Source: Bradyrhizobium forestalis (GTDB taxonomy: Bacteria > Pseudomonadota > Alphaproteobacteria > Rhizobiales > Xanthobacteraceae). From it: DNA of 51,909 nucleotides. The notes beneath the pieces are model-generated. The model made no database searches and had not been told where the DNA came from. It was given only the letters and a program-made list of their open reading frames with translations. A program made the position numbers and the translations under genes. Numbering within the stretch: position 1 is the first letter of the stretch; each line of letters starts with the position of its first letter. The stretch lies in the NCBI RefSeq assembly GCF_002795245.1, contig NZ_PGVG01000046.1:1-51909 (forward strand), written 5' to 3'. Positions 17,933-26,434 of this stretch are shown here, in pieces.

Positions 17933-20900
17933 CTAAAGCGGGCGAGCCAATTCGAGATACCGGCAGAACGCGTTTGCCAGTTGCATCTGGCGAGGCGTTC
18001 GGCACTCGACCTCGAACAGCCGCGGACAGGCAACCAAAATACAGATGCACTTCGCACGCGAAGTGGCCACGTTTAGCCGATTTGCGCTGTAGAGAAACTC
18101 CATTCCCCGTGGCGCGTCGGCATGAGACGAGGTGGTCATCGAATAAATCACGATCGGCGCTTCCTGTCCTTGAAACTTGTCGACGGTACCGATGCGCGCA
18201 CCCGGCAATCGTTCCTGAAGTTCGAAGACCTGGGCATTATAGGGAGCGATGATCAGTATGTCCTCCAGCCGGATTGTCGCTTCCTTGCCTGAACCGTCGA
18301 CCCAGCTTGTGTTGCCGGCGAGAATTTCATCGACGAGAGTTTTGATCTCGTCTGCCTCTTCGGGACACGAATTCTGGTTGCCGACATGCTGAACAGCCAG
18401 ATTGCGCAGGCCCGCCCCGTTCACACGGCTCGATGACCTAATCTCCTGCTGCTCTAGTCCCGCGCGCGAGCGAAGTCGGCCTTCATAGAAGAGCTCCGAC
18501 GTGAAGGCGCAGATATCGGGGTGTAAGCGCCATGTCTCACCAAGAAAAAGTCCGTGGCCTGCCCCGATCGTTGCATGTTCGCCCAACACGTGGTCAAGCG
18601 CTGACGTTGCAACACCATCCGGATGGCTTCCCTGTATCGGCTGCTCAAGCTGCCTTGGGTCGCCCAAAAGCACGATACTCTCAGCGGCCTGCGACACGGC
18701 CAATACGCTTGCCAATGACATCTGCGCCGCCTCGTCGACGAACAGAACATCTACACTGCCTGCCGCATCCGGCCGTGCCCAAAACCAGCTGGTGGCACCT
18801 CCAACCTGGCAACCATTACCAAGCCCGTCGATGAAGTCCGGGTTCTTCGTCGTTTGCCGCAGTCCCGGAAGAGATGTCGGCTCATCCTTGACCTTTTGGA
18901 TGCATTGAATGGGCAGACCTTGCTCGGCCGCCGCTTCCAGGGATTTATCAAGTAAGTGACGAATGACCTTATGGCTATTGGCCGTCACACCAACCGTCCG
19001 CTGATCATGCGTGAGCGCGCAGATCATATGCGCACCGGCATGAGTTTTGCCGGCCCCCGGCGGCCCTTGGACTGGCAAAACGCTTTGATCAAGAGTGAGC
19101 GCAGCACGTATTGCGGTCGTTAGCGGCGGCTCGCCGGCTTGCTCGAACACCTGTCCGGAAAGGCGCGGAGCGACTTTGAGCAGCAAGTCGCGAGCGGCAC
19201 GATAGGCACCCTCCCCAATCATCCCGTGGTCCGCGACATACTCACCAATCCGGAACATCGATTCCGCGAGAACCTGATTGTCGATGAACTTATGCGCGAA
19301 CACGGCCTCGGGATGAATACTAGCCGTGTCCTGGCGCTTCTTGATATCGATCGTTCTGGCATCATCAGAGATCGCTACGACGCTACCAAGTTTGTCGCCG
19401 CCTACGCTTCTTAGATCATCATCAGCGCGAACATCCGTCTCCTGAACCGCGAAGCTATAGCGGTGAATCGGCGCCTTCGCTGTTCCACCAACGTGACTGA
19501 GAAAGGTTAGCCCCGCCAATCCTGCGCGCTCATACAAGAGATCCTCGACCGACAGATCGCTGAGACGAAAATACTCCCACCAGACCGCTTTGTTCTCGCG
19601 GCCGAAGAAGTCGATCAGGTGAGCCAGCAGCCAGCGCGCCTGCTGCTCTGGGCTTCGTTCGGCGACGTCGTCCGGAACGTCGCCGGTCAGCCGCGCGACA
19701 AGCCCGGCGACCCGGCGCTTCCAGTCGCTGAGATCCTGGCCAATTTCGGCAGGCTTGGGCTGCGGGCGATCGATCGTCTTCCCCTGAGCGATTAGCCCGC
19801 TCCGTACCCCCTCAAGCCAGTCCCTCAAAGCGCGGGTGGAGGCGCAGTCATCCCGGTTGTATCCGACGATGGCTGCCTGATCGCCGTCATCAATCGCATC
19901 AACATCGACCAATTCGAGGCTGGCCTGCACGCGCGCCATAGCGCCGCCCACATCGATCAGCGGAACGACGCGGTCAAACCGGTACAGCGGCTCGAGCTTT
20001 TTGATCGAGTAGCTTTCGACGCTCGCACGAATGCTCTGCCGGACAATGGCGTAAAGGTCCACGAATACGCCGGCCCGAAGCAGGTTGTCGACTTCGTCCT
20101 CTCGCGTGGCGTATCGCCCCATCAATCGCTTCAGCGCGGCCGGCTCATAGGGAGCGAAGTGATAGATGTGCAAGCCAGGATGCTTGGTCAGCCTCTCCGT
20201 AACGAAGTCTATGAATCGCTCGAACGCCGCCCGTTCGTGCTGCCGTGTGGTCACCCAGTCGCCGACATAGGCGTCTGTGCCGTCGTCATTGGCATAGAGG
20301 TAGCCAAACAAGAACTCGAGCCCGCCGCCGTCCACGAATGGGTCGCCCTCGAAATCGAAAAAGATGTCGCCGGCCGAAGGCTCAGGCAGCCGGAATAGGC
20401 CGAATTCCGGTACCAGCGGCAGCGGCTCGTAAAGCACCTCGCCCGCACTACGTCCCTCCACCTGGAGCCTCGCCTGCTCGCGAACCTTCTCGTAGCTTGA
20501 CGAAGTGCCCCGATCGGGCCGCCATTGCAGCGGGATGGGCAGGGTCGCAAGTGCGGCCATTGTACCCGTACCTCGCCTCACCAGCTCGTCAATCTGAGTT
20601 TTGGCTATCCCCGCGACGAGCGACAGGTGATCGTCGGCCCGCCGCTTAGAAGCACAGGGCCCGCGCCATCGGCAGACCTCGCAGTGCTCGATCGGGTCGG
20701 GATAGAGTCCATCATGTGGGGGCGACGCCGCAAAGGTCTCCAGGCTTTGCTTGATCCGGCGGTAGAACGCCGCAAAATCGGCCACGCGATAGGCCTCAGG
20801 CAGGTACTCCGTGCCGGGTGTCACAACATGCGCCGCCTCCGGGACCTTATGCTGTGTGATCGCCAATAGATCCGAGTAGAGGCTCAGCTGCAGAACGGTG

Positions 20901-21331
20901 TTGCCCTTGGTCTCGCGGGCCAACTTGGTGTCGGTGACCTCGTACGACCAGGCGCCCAAACCGCTTGGTGCCTCGACGCGCCGCAGCACGTCGGCGCGAC
21001 CGCTCCAATGCCCATTCCGTAACGCCGCCTGAACGATTACCGCATCGCCCCGCACCATCGCTTGCCGCGTTTGGTCAACCGAGACGTCATCGACACCGAC
21101 GCCGGCGATAACTGTGACGGTCCCACCCTCCTTGGCCAGGTAATCGACGAAACCCTGCTCGTGAGCCTTGCCGCGCTGCACCAGGGCATCGAGGGTCGGG
21201 TCATCGCGGAGTTTTGGCTTGGCCAGCTCGCCCTGGGCGACCTTGAGGTCGAGGTGTGTGAGGTAACGACAATTCAGGTGTCCCACCAAGTCGCTGGCGC
21301 TAAAGACGATCGCCTCACCACTTTTTTGCAT
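17933..21331 (-). CDS. TM0106-family RecB-like nuclease / SF1 helicase
   Basis: This 1132-residue protein is a three-part DNA-processing enzyme. Residues 10-230 form a RecB/Cas4-like nuclease: GRADVL (Asp114), then EVTDTK (about 131-136), and four Cys (21, 217, 220, 226) placed as in Fe-S cluster nucleases. Residues 320-510 form an RNase H-fold exonuclease-like domain (FFDFEGDP; YNRDDCAST). Residues 750-1120 form a UPF1-like SF1 helicase: Walker A QGPPGAGKT, Walker B VDEAAQ, then GDPRQLEQP, DKFQGQE and NVATSRAK. The architecture matches the TM0106 family. It lies about 240 bp after mcrC on the same strand and inside the same repeat-bounded module, so it may act with McrBC, but it is also found alone in other genomes. 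Confidence 0.9.
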   Translation of the reverse strand: MQKSGEAIVFSASDLVGHLNCRYLTHLDLKVAQGELAKPKLRDDPTLDALVQRGKAHEQGFVDYLAKEGGTVTVIAGVGVDDVSVDQTRQAMVRGDAVIVQAALRNGHWSGRADVLRRVEAPSGLGAWSYEVTDTKLARETKGNTVLQLSLYSDLLAITQHKVPEAAHVVTPGTEYLPEAYRVADFAAFYRRIKQSLETFAASPPHDGLYPDPIEHCEVCRWRGPCASKRRADDHLSLVAGIAKTQIDELVRRGTGTMAALATLPIPLQWRPDRGTSSSYEKVREQARLQVEGRSAGEVLYEPLPLVPEFGLFRLPEPSAGDIFFDFEGDPFVDGGGLEFLFGYLYANDDGTDAYVGDWVTTRQHERAAFERFIDFVTERLTKHPGLHIYHFAPYEPAALKRLMGRYATREDEVDNLLRAGVFVDLYAIVRQSIRASVESYSIKKLEPLYRFDRVVPLIDVGGAMARVQASLELVDVDAIDDGDQAAIVGYNRDDCASTRALRDWLEGVRSGLIAQGKTIDRPQPKPAEIGQDLSDWKRRVAGLVARLTGDVPDDVAERSPEQQARWLLAHLIDFFGRENKAVWWEYFRLSDLSVEDLLYERAGLAGLTFLSHVGGTAKAPIHRYSFAVQETDVRADDDLRSVGGDKLGSVVAISDDARTIDIKKRQDTASIHPEAVFAHKFIDNQVLAESMFRIGEYVADHGMIGEGAYRAARDLLLKVAPRLSGQVFEQAGEPPLTTAIRAALTLDQSVLPVQGPPGAGKTHAGAHMICALTHDQRTVGVTANSHKVIRHLLDKSLEAAAEQGLPIQCIQKVKDEPTSLPGLRQTTKNPDFIDGLGNGCQVGGATSWFWARPDAAGSVDVLFVDEAAQMSLASVLAVSQAAESIVLLGDPRQLEQPIQGSHPDGVATSALDHVLGEHATIGAGHGLFLGETWRLHPDICAFTSELFYEGRLRSRAGLEQQEIRSSSRVNGAGLRNLAVQHVGNQNSCPEEADEIKTLVDEILAGNTSWVDGSGKEATIRLEDILIIAPYNAQVFELQERLPGARIGTVDKFQGQEAPIVIYSMTTSSHADAPRGMEFLYSANRLNVATSRAKCICILVACPRLFEVECRTPRQMQLANAFCRYLELARPL

Positions 21332-21569
21332 CTACGTCCCCCGCGAGTGCGGCTTGCCAAGGCCCTTGGGGCACCGCTTCCGCAACAACGATATCGGCGT
21401 TCCAATGGGCGCGAAAGGTCATGTGGAGAAACGGTGTAAAGTCGAATTTGCCCGCCCGAGTCTTTCCTGTCATTGACAGCGACCGAGTCGTGCAGAGCAT
21501 GAGCAGCGGCTGCCTTTTCGTATCAGATGTGCCGACGCAAGCCGGCTAACAGCCAATCCCCCCCGCTCC

Positions 21570-22919
21570 TCATCCCGGAACGGGAGTAATCTGTTGCTCG
21601 ACTCGAGAGCGGGCCACTTTTAGATCAAACGGACTCCCTTCATTGAAAAGCAATCGTCTCAAGACTATACCAATGTGCTCGGGACGGGCCAGGTCCACTG
21701 TCGCTATTCCAATGAGACTATCCAACTTCCTTGCAATCTGATGAACCGCGACTAGCCCATCCCGTTCAGCAAGCTCTTGATGATGAGGATATAGCAGCAT
21801 CAAACGATTGCACTCATAGACGTGAGCATAGGCCATCATCTGATAGACGTCAGCCTGACCAACTCCCCGCTTTGGATCGTCAGTCGCCTCCTTAAGTCGC
21901 TTCCACTTGGTATCGATAACGAGCAGCGGCTTTCCGTTCCGACTAACGACAACGTCCGGCCGAGTCGCAAAGCGCAACGCTCCGCTTTGTCGATCTATCA
22001 AAGCATATTCCCTGGGGCCTTGGAGCCGTACAGCGAGGTCTGTCCCCTGCAGCGCACGTTTGAGGCTGCGCCCGACGAACTCCTCAAAAAGCTTGTTCAT
22101 CTCAAAGAGCAGAGAGAACCCTTCAGATGTCCCCGAAGTTGTGGACTGATATCGGCCCTGGAGTAACAGCCTTGCAAACCTAAGAAGCTCCGTCCAACCG
22201 ACGTTTGTTCGATCGAGCACGACTTGGTCCCAACGTAGAGACCGGACCGGAATGGGCGCTACTTCTTCATAAACAAAAGCCAGCTCCGCTAATCGCCGCA
22301 AATTTTCCCGATTTCCTGAGATTGTTAGAAGCCGAGCCACCGTCGCTTTCATGATTTGATTTAGGACGATGTTCGGACTCAACTCGTCAAAGCGGCACGC
22401 CAGTCTTTGCGGCGTTGCTGCCAATATTGTAAACTGGCGCACGACATTTAGGCTCCCACGCAGAGCCGACACGTCATCCTCGCGAACAGTATACGCCCTC
22501 GGCATCCCCTGACGGAGCGTCGCGAATAGCTTTTCGCTGAACACGCGGATGAGGATCTCCAGCAAGTTCTCCTCCTGCCAAGCAAAGGTCGCTGCTGCCC
22601 CGACCGCGATATCTAGATCGAAAACTAGAGCCAACATATGCACGAGGCTGCGCCGGATCGCTTGATCTTCATTCAACCCCTCGATTTTGGGCAGAATTTC
22701 TACGGTCACACCTTTAGCAACCAACACACCAACAACCTGCTGTGCGCGGAGCTTCGACGACCCCTCCAGCAATACTCGTTCCCCGCCATCACCTCCCAAG
22801 TTCACGTTACGAGCAACGCTCATGACGCGATCGGCGAGGGTCCGGGTGAACGCCCTGGGCCCGTCCGACGCGGGCTCAATCTGCAGATAGTCCCACTCCT
22901 TAACCGTTCGATGAATCAC
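21570..22919 (-). CDS. mcrC: McrC-like 5-methylcytosine restriction nuclease subunit
   Basis: This 449-residue protein is the McrC subunit of a type IV restriction system, which cuts DNA when the McrB motor is loaded. The N-terminal half is helical with a ROADBLOCK-like start (VEILPKIEG). The C-terminal half holds the PD-(D/E)xK nuclease: RPDVVVSRNGKPLLVIDTKWK, with Asp, Asp and Lys in place, followed by GVGQADVYQMMAYAHVY. The start codon overlaps the mcrB stop by 4 bp (ATGA), showing translational coupling. Confidence 0.92.
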   Translation of the reverse strand: MIHRTVKEWDYLQIEPASDGPRAFTRTLADRVMSVARNVNLGGDGGERVLLEGSSKLRAQQVVGVLVAKGVTVEILPKIEGLNEDQAIRRSLVHMLALVFDLDIAVGAAATFAWQEENLLEILIRVFSEKLFATLRQGMPRAYTVREDDVSALRGSLNVVRQFTILAATPQRLACRFDELSPNIVLNQIMKATVARLLTISGNRENLRRLAELAFVYEEVAPIPVRSLRWDQVVLDRTNVGWTELLRFARLLLQGRYQSTTSGTSEGFSLLFEMNKLFEEFVGRSLKRALQGTDLAVRLQGPREYALIDRQSGALRFATRPDVVVSRNGKPLLVIDTKWKRLKEATDDPKRGVGQADVYQMMAYAHVYECNRLMLLYPHHQELAERDGLVAVHQIARKLDSLIGIATVDLARPEHIGIVLRRLLFNEGSPFDLKVARSRVEQQITPVPG

Positions 22920-25081
22920 ACCGTTAAACCTTCATAGGCCCCTTCTGGAAAGCTCGAACGGACCGCATACCGAAACCTCTCTGGCGCACTCTCTTCGGAA
23001 AGAGTCGGCGGCGGCGGCAGCTTTGTTCGAACAACGAATCTCCCTTCGTCGCTTGTCTCTCCGAGGACCAGCCTGACCTTCTCCCAATCGTCATAGAAAT
23101 ACTCAGAGAGCAAGGGTATGACCTTGTTACGCATGACATCGTCCAACTGGTGGCGCGTGTCACAGCCCATGAAATATGCGTGACCAATCTGGTGCTCCCG
23201 ATCGAAGAGATATTCTACTCTCTCGTTTATTCGCCGCAGCACCGATGAAACGTCAATCGAACCAACTCGACCTAAGACGGAAGGGTCTGGCATTAGCTCT
23301 TTGAACTGAAACCGCCGTCGCAGGGCGGTATCGAGCAATGCGATCGATCGATCGGCTGTATTCATTGTCCCGATTATGTGCAAATTGGCCGGCACACCGA
23401 AATCCTCTCCCGAATATGGCAGAGTTACAGTCAGCGCGTTCTCGTTTCCGAGGCGCTTGTCGGGCTCGATCAGCGTGATAAGTTCGCCGAATACCTTTGA
23501 AATGTTAGCTCTATTGATCTCATCAATGATCAAAACGTAGGGAAGCGGCGGCCCCTCATCCGAAGCGCTTGGCTTGCTTTCACCAAGGAGGGTGTTCAGC
23601 GCCGAAATATTGAGCCGATCTCGATCGAGCTTGTAAAGGGCCGGCTGCGTAAACTTTCCTCCTAGGATTGTCTCCACTGGCAGAGGGCGATCAAATACCC
23701 GAAGCCACTTAACTTTTCGTCTATGACGAAATTGACTTGCATTTGCAACGTACTCATAGGGGCCAATTACTTCACCGATCGCTCTAAACTGGCTATTCCC
23801 ATATGAGACGACGATTATATCCCCTTCCTTCACCACCGCTCTCATGTAGTGGCTCTGGCGCACGCGAGAACTCTGGCTAGTTACATTCGGGTCCTTAGTG
23901 CGCCACCTTTCCAGAATCGCATCAAATTCCCGGTAGATGGGATCGCTCCAATCAAATTCCGTTCCCCATCCGAGCGCTATGTAGTTTCCATCGATCGAGG
24001 ATCGATAAATATCATCGTCCTCGTCAACCGAGCCAAGTGACATCTTAAAGAAGTCTCGAGTGCTCAGGTCTATGCCGATAGACGTAGCATGACCGGCCTG
24101 CTGAGCAACCGCAGCCACGCGTTTGAACACTCCATCCGTTGGCTTCAACCTAAAGCCTCCGGAGCTTTGACCCTCACCCTCTTGACCGGCAGTTTCGGGC
24201 CTTAGACCCTCCACAAACTCTTCATAGCTGTAGCTTTGATGAAAGGTTACGAAAGCAATGCGACCCGCCTTTTTGAGTACGTTGAAGCGCTCCATGAGCG
24301 CCTCTCGACGAGAGTCTACGGGCGGCTTTCCATCACACAGCACTACGGCTTCTCGCGCACTGGAGTATGTCTTGCCCGTTCCGGGCGGGCCAAAGAGAAT
24401 TAGATTTGTTGCCATTTGCCTTGCCACCTGGATTTCCCGGTCGCGCACTGACTCTCGACTAGTTGCCCCGGACTTTCGTTGCTCGTACCAGTCCAAGACG
24501 GACCTTAGCTGCGAACTGCTTATCACGCGCACGCTTCTTACAGATCGAGGGAAACCTTCCGCCCTCACGGAGGCCGTCGGCTGATGGGTTAGACGGTTGG
24601 GCAAGTTTGAATGACGGCCCTCGTCCGGCCCGTATAGCCTTTGTTCAGCGTCAGGAACCGACGATCCATCGTCCTCGAACCATAATTGGACTATCGCGTT
24701 GCCGCGCTGGAGAGCGACTGATCGTGCATCTGGCAGATCAAACGATACCAAATACTTGGTGTCGACATCCGGTGCGCCATAGCGGCGGCGCAGCTCTGCT
24801 TCAGCTGCAGGAACGTTTATCGCTGGATCATTGTCTATGCCGAATGTGAACACCGTCGTGGTGCTGTTCTGAGGACCTTCCCTTGCGATGAGTGAAACAG
24901 CGGCCTCTGAAAGAAATTTGTCGCTGCCAATCGCGCTACAAACGGCCGGTAGAGCGTTGCTAAGTCCCATTTCTCGGTGCACATCGCCCGCTCTGATTGA
25001 AACGGACGTGTCGCCGCGCGCTCTAGCCGGTTCAGTAATGTTTATACGCACGAAACGACGAATGTCGTCAGCTTGACTCAT
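22916..25081 (-). CDS. mcrB: McrB-like AAA+ GTPase with a domain inserted in the motor
   Basis: This 721-residue protein is the McrB motor of a type IV restriction system. The AAA+ motifs are Walker A LFGPPGTGKT (about 230-239), Walker B VLIIDEINRAN (about 516-526) and the McrB signature MNTADRS (about 573-579). The roughly 280 residues between Walker A and B are far longer than in E. coli McrB. They hold a beta-rich domain (about 335-495) with IALGWGTEFDWSD, GDIIVVSYG and FRAIGEVIGPYEY, which looks like an EVE/PUA-type modified-base reader. The N-terminal 200 residues form a separate, unrecognised domain. I choose the ATG at 25081; a TTG lies two codons upstream. The gene is divergent from a 253-aa gene. 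Confidence 0.9.
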   Translation of the reverse strand: MSQADDIRRFVRINITEPARARGDTSVSIRAGDVHREMGLSNALPAVCSAIGSDKFLSEAAVSLIAREGPQNSTTTVFTFGIDNDPAINVPAAEAELRRRYGAPDVDTKYLVSFDLPDARSVALQRGNAIVQLWFEDDGSSVPDAEQRLYGPDEGRHSNLPNRLTHQPTASVRAEGFPRSVRSVRVISSSQLRSVLDWYEQRKSGATSRESVRDREIQVARQMATNLILFGPPGTGKTYSSAREAVVLCDGKPPVDSRREALMERFNVLKKAGRIAFVTFHQSYSYEEFVEGLRPETAGQEGEGQSSGGFRLKPTDGVFKRVAAVAQQAGHATSIGIDLSTRDFFKMSLGSVDEDDDIYRSSIDGNYIALGWGTEFDWSDPIYREFDAILERWRTKDPNVTSQSSRVRQSHYMRAVVKEGDIIVVSYGNSQFRAIGEVIGPYEYVANASQFRHRRKVKWLRVFDRPLPVETILGGKFTQPALYKLDRDRLNISALNTLLGESKPSASDEGPPLPYVLIIDEINRANISKVFGELITLIEPDKRLGNENALTVTLPYSGEDFGVPANLHIIGTMNTADRSIALLDTALRRRFQFKELMPDPSVLGRVGSIDVSSVLRRINERVEYLFDREHQIGHAYFMGCDTRHQLDDVMRNKVIPLLSEYFYDDWEKVRLVLGETSDEGRFVVRTKLPPPPTLSEESAPERFRYAVRSSFPEGAYEGLTV

Positions 25082-25177
25082 GAGCAATTTTCCAGAGAAT
25101 CATTCAGATGACGGTACAATTCTAAAGCTACAAACGAATTCGGTATACTCATTCCCTAGGCAACGCTGGATTTTGCA

Positions 25178-25939
25178 ATGCCCGACTGGACGCCGGTACC
25201 ATTGGTCTACGAGAGTTATGGAGTTGGAGCAGAGACGTTCGTTGCGTCCGCGTCCGTGTTTGATGCGAGATCCTTGGGCAAGACGACGGCGATGGCAGAG
25301 GGGCCGCGCCAAGAACACTTCCTAAGGCAATTGGAAAACATCGCATGGCACCTCGGGACTTGGGAGGTCCCGGTCTTCCTGGACTTCAACGGCGATAGAC
25401 GTCGTATGGACAAGGGCTGCATCGGGCATGCTGTCGCGGCTGGAGCCATCGAGGCTCCCATAAATGGACCCGATGGATACGTCGTCAGCGTTACTCTATT
25501 GAAGGAACAAATTGCCCCGCGAACGGAGGAAGGCAACACGCTTACCAAGTTCAAGCAGGACTACCGGGCATACATCTTGAGCAGATACGAGCAATTTGAC
25601 CTCACCTTCCAGCCCGGCGGGGATAGAGCGTACTATTTCAAAGCGGTCGATTTCCCCACCTACATGAGACTAGTGCATCGTTTCACGAACTCTACCGTCT
25701 CTCTGGTGTACGAAGGCCGTTGGAAGGAAATTGCATCGGCGGCACTGGCAGATATTCCCAGTTCGATGTGGCTTGAGCATCATGATAGGACGGTAGCCTT
25801 GGTGACAAAGACGGACGCTATCGATATTACTGCACCGGTTGAAAAGCAAAAAAGGTCGATCGACGCAGCGATGGAAGCCGCACAACGACTTCTGCCGTTT
25901 GCCAAGCTGGTTCAGCGGGCCCAGTCCAACCTTGAATAA
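25178..25939 (+). CDS. Hypothetical protein divergent from mcrB (253 aa)
   Basis: This soluble protein has no motif I recognise. The central part has alternating strands (VPVFLDFNGD; GYVVSVTLLKEQ) and a later RAYYFKAVDFPTYMRLVHRF. The C-terminus is a long helix rich in Ala, Gln and Lys (KRSIDAAMEAAQRL). It shares a 96-bp divergent promoter region with mcrB; TATACT at about 25145 could serve as its -10 box. It lies inside the same repeat-bounded module as McrBC, so it may be a regulator, inhibitor or accessory subunit. This is context only. Confidence 0.7.
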   Translation: MPDWTPVPLVYESYGVGAETFVASASVFDARSLGKTTAMAEGPRQEHFLRQLENIAWHLGTWEVPVFLDFNGDRRRMDKGCIGHAVAAGAIEAPINGPDGYVVSVTLLKEQIAPRTEEGNTLTKFKQDYRAYILSRYEQFDLTFQPGGDRAYYFKAVDFPTYMRLVHRFTNSTVSLVYEGRWKEIASAALADIPSSMWLEHHDRTVALVTKTDAIDITAPVEKQKRSIDAAMEAAQRLLPFAKLVQRAQSNLE

Positions 25940-26061
25940 GGGCTAAGCTCGCCGATTCTGCCGGGACTTACCTGTCATATCGACGGGCAGAGGACCCGCT
26001 AGGCGAAGAGCGGGCATTTCCAGCGACGTCGAGAGTTGGTGAACGGTCCGCCCCTACTGCG

Positions 26062-26109
26062 ATTCGCACATATCAGTTGTTATGGAAGAAGTTGTCCATT
26101 GGCCGAATC
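26062..26109 (+). repeat. Cassette-border repeat, copy 3
   Basis: ATTCG is at 26062 and GTTATGGAA starts at 26079 (17 nt), followed by GAAGTTGTCC and ATTGGCC. The element is bounded by GATTCG on the left and CGAATC on the right, an exact 6-bp inverted repeat, so this copy shows that the whole unit of about 48 bp is an imperfect palindrome. It lies about 120 bp after the 253-aa gene. Confidence 0.72.
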
Positions 26110-26364
26110 TCGCTCAAAGTCGCGCTCTCCGATATGCGGCTTGGTTCGCTCTCCTCGAAGCCAGAACGAATGTACTCCGCATCTCGGTCAAACTTGCACC
26201 TTCAAGCAATGCAAAGAAGGTCGCTAAGTCGAGGTAAGCACCTCGCGGCGTTCCAGCAGCGGATTCTTGGCGCGCCTTACCACACGTTGGTCCTTGAAAG
26301 GTCCGCTGATTGGCGGATCTGCCAATGTCGCCACGCAGCCTACGAAGGTCATCAAGACTACACC

Positions 26365-26408
26365 AATCGGAGATGGGAGTTATGGAAAAACTCGATCAAT
26401 GGCATTCA
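26365..26408 (+). repeat. Cassette-border repeat, copy 4
   Basis: AATCG is at 26365 and GTTATGGAA starts at 26379 (14 nt), followed by AAACTCGATCAATGGC. Both arms are weaker than in copies 2, 3 and 6. It lies about 30 bp beyond the 3' end of the NACHT gene. Confidence 0.55.
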
Positions 26409-26434
26409 GACGGCACGTCCTATGACTACTGAAT

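Larger units (their letters stand above)
25940..26434. other. Intergenic region with border repeats 3 and 4
   Basis: About 495 bp with two border repeats 300 bp apart (26062 and 26365). The DNA between them has an open frame on the plus strand without a clear start signal or family likeness. It may be the residue of a lost cassette. Confidence 0.5.

Noticed and set aside
25197..25222. A GTTATGGAG match inside the 253-aa gene
   Set aside because: It lies in coding sequence and lacks the GAAGTC/GGCC right half.
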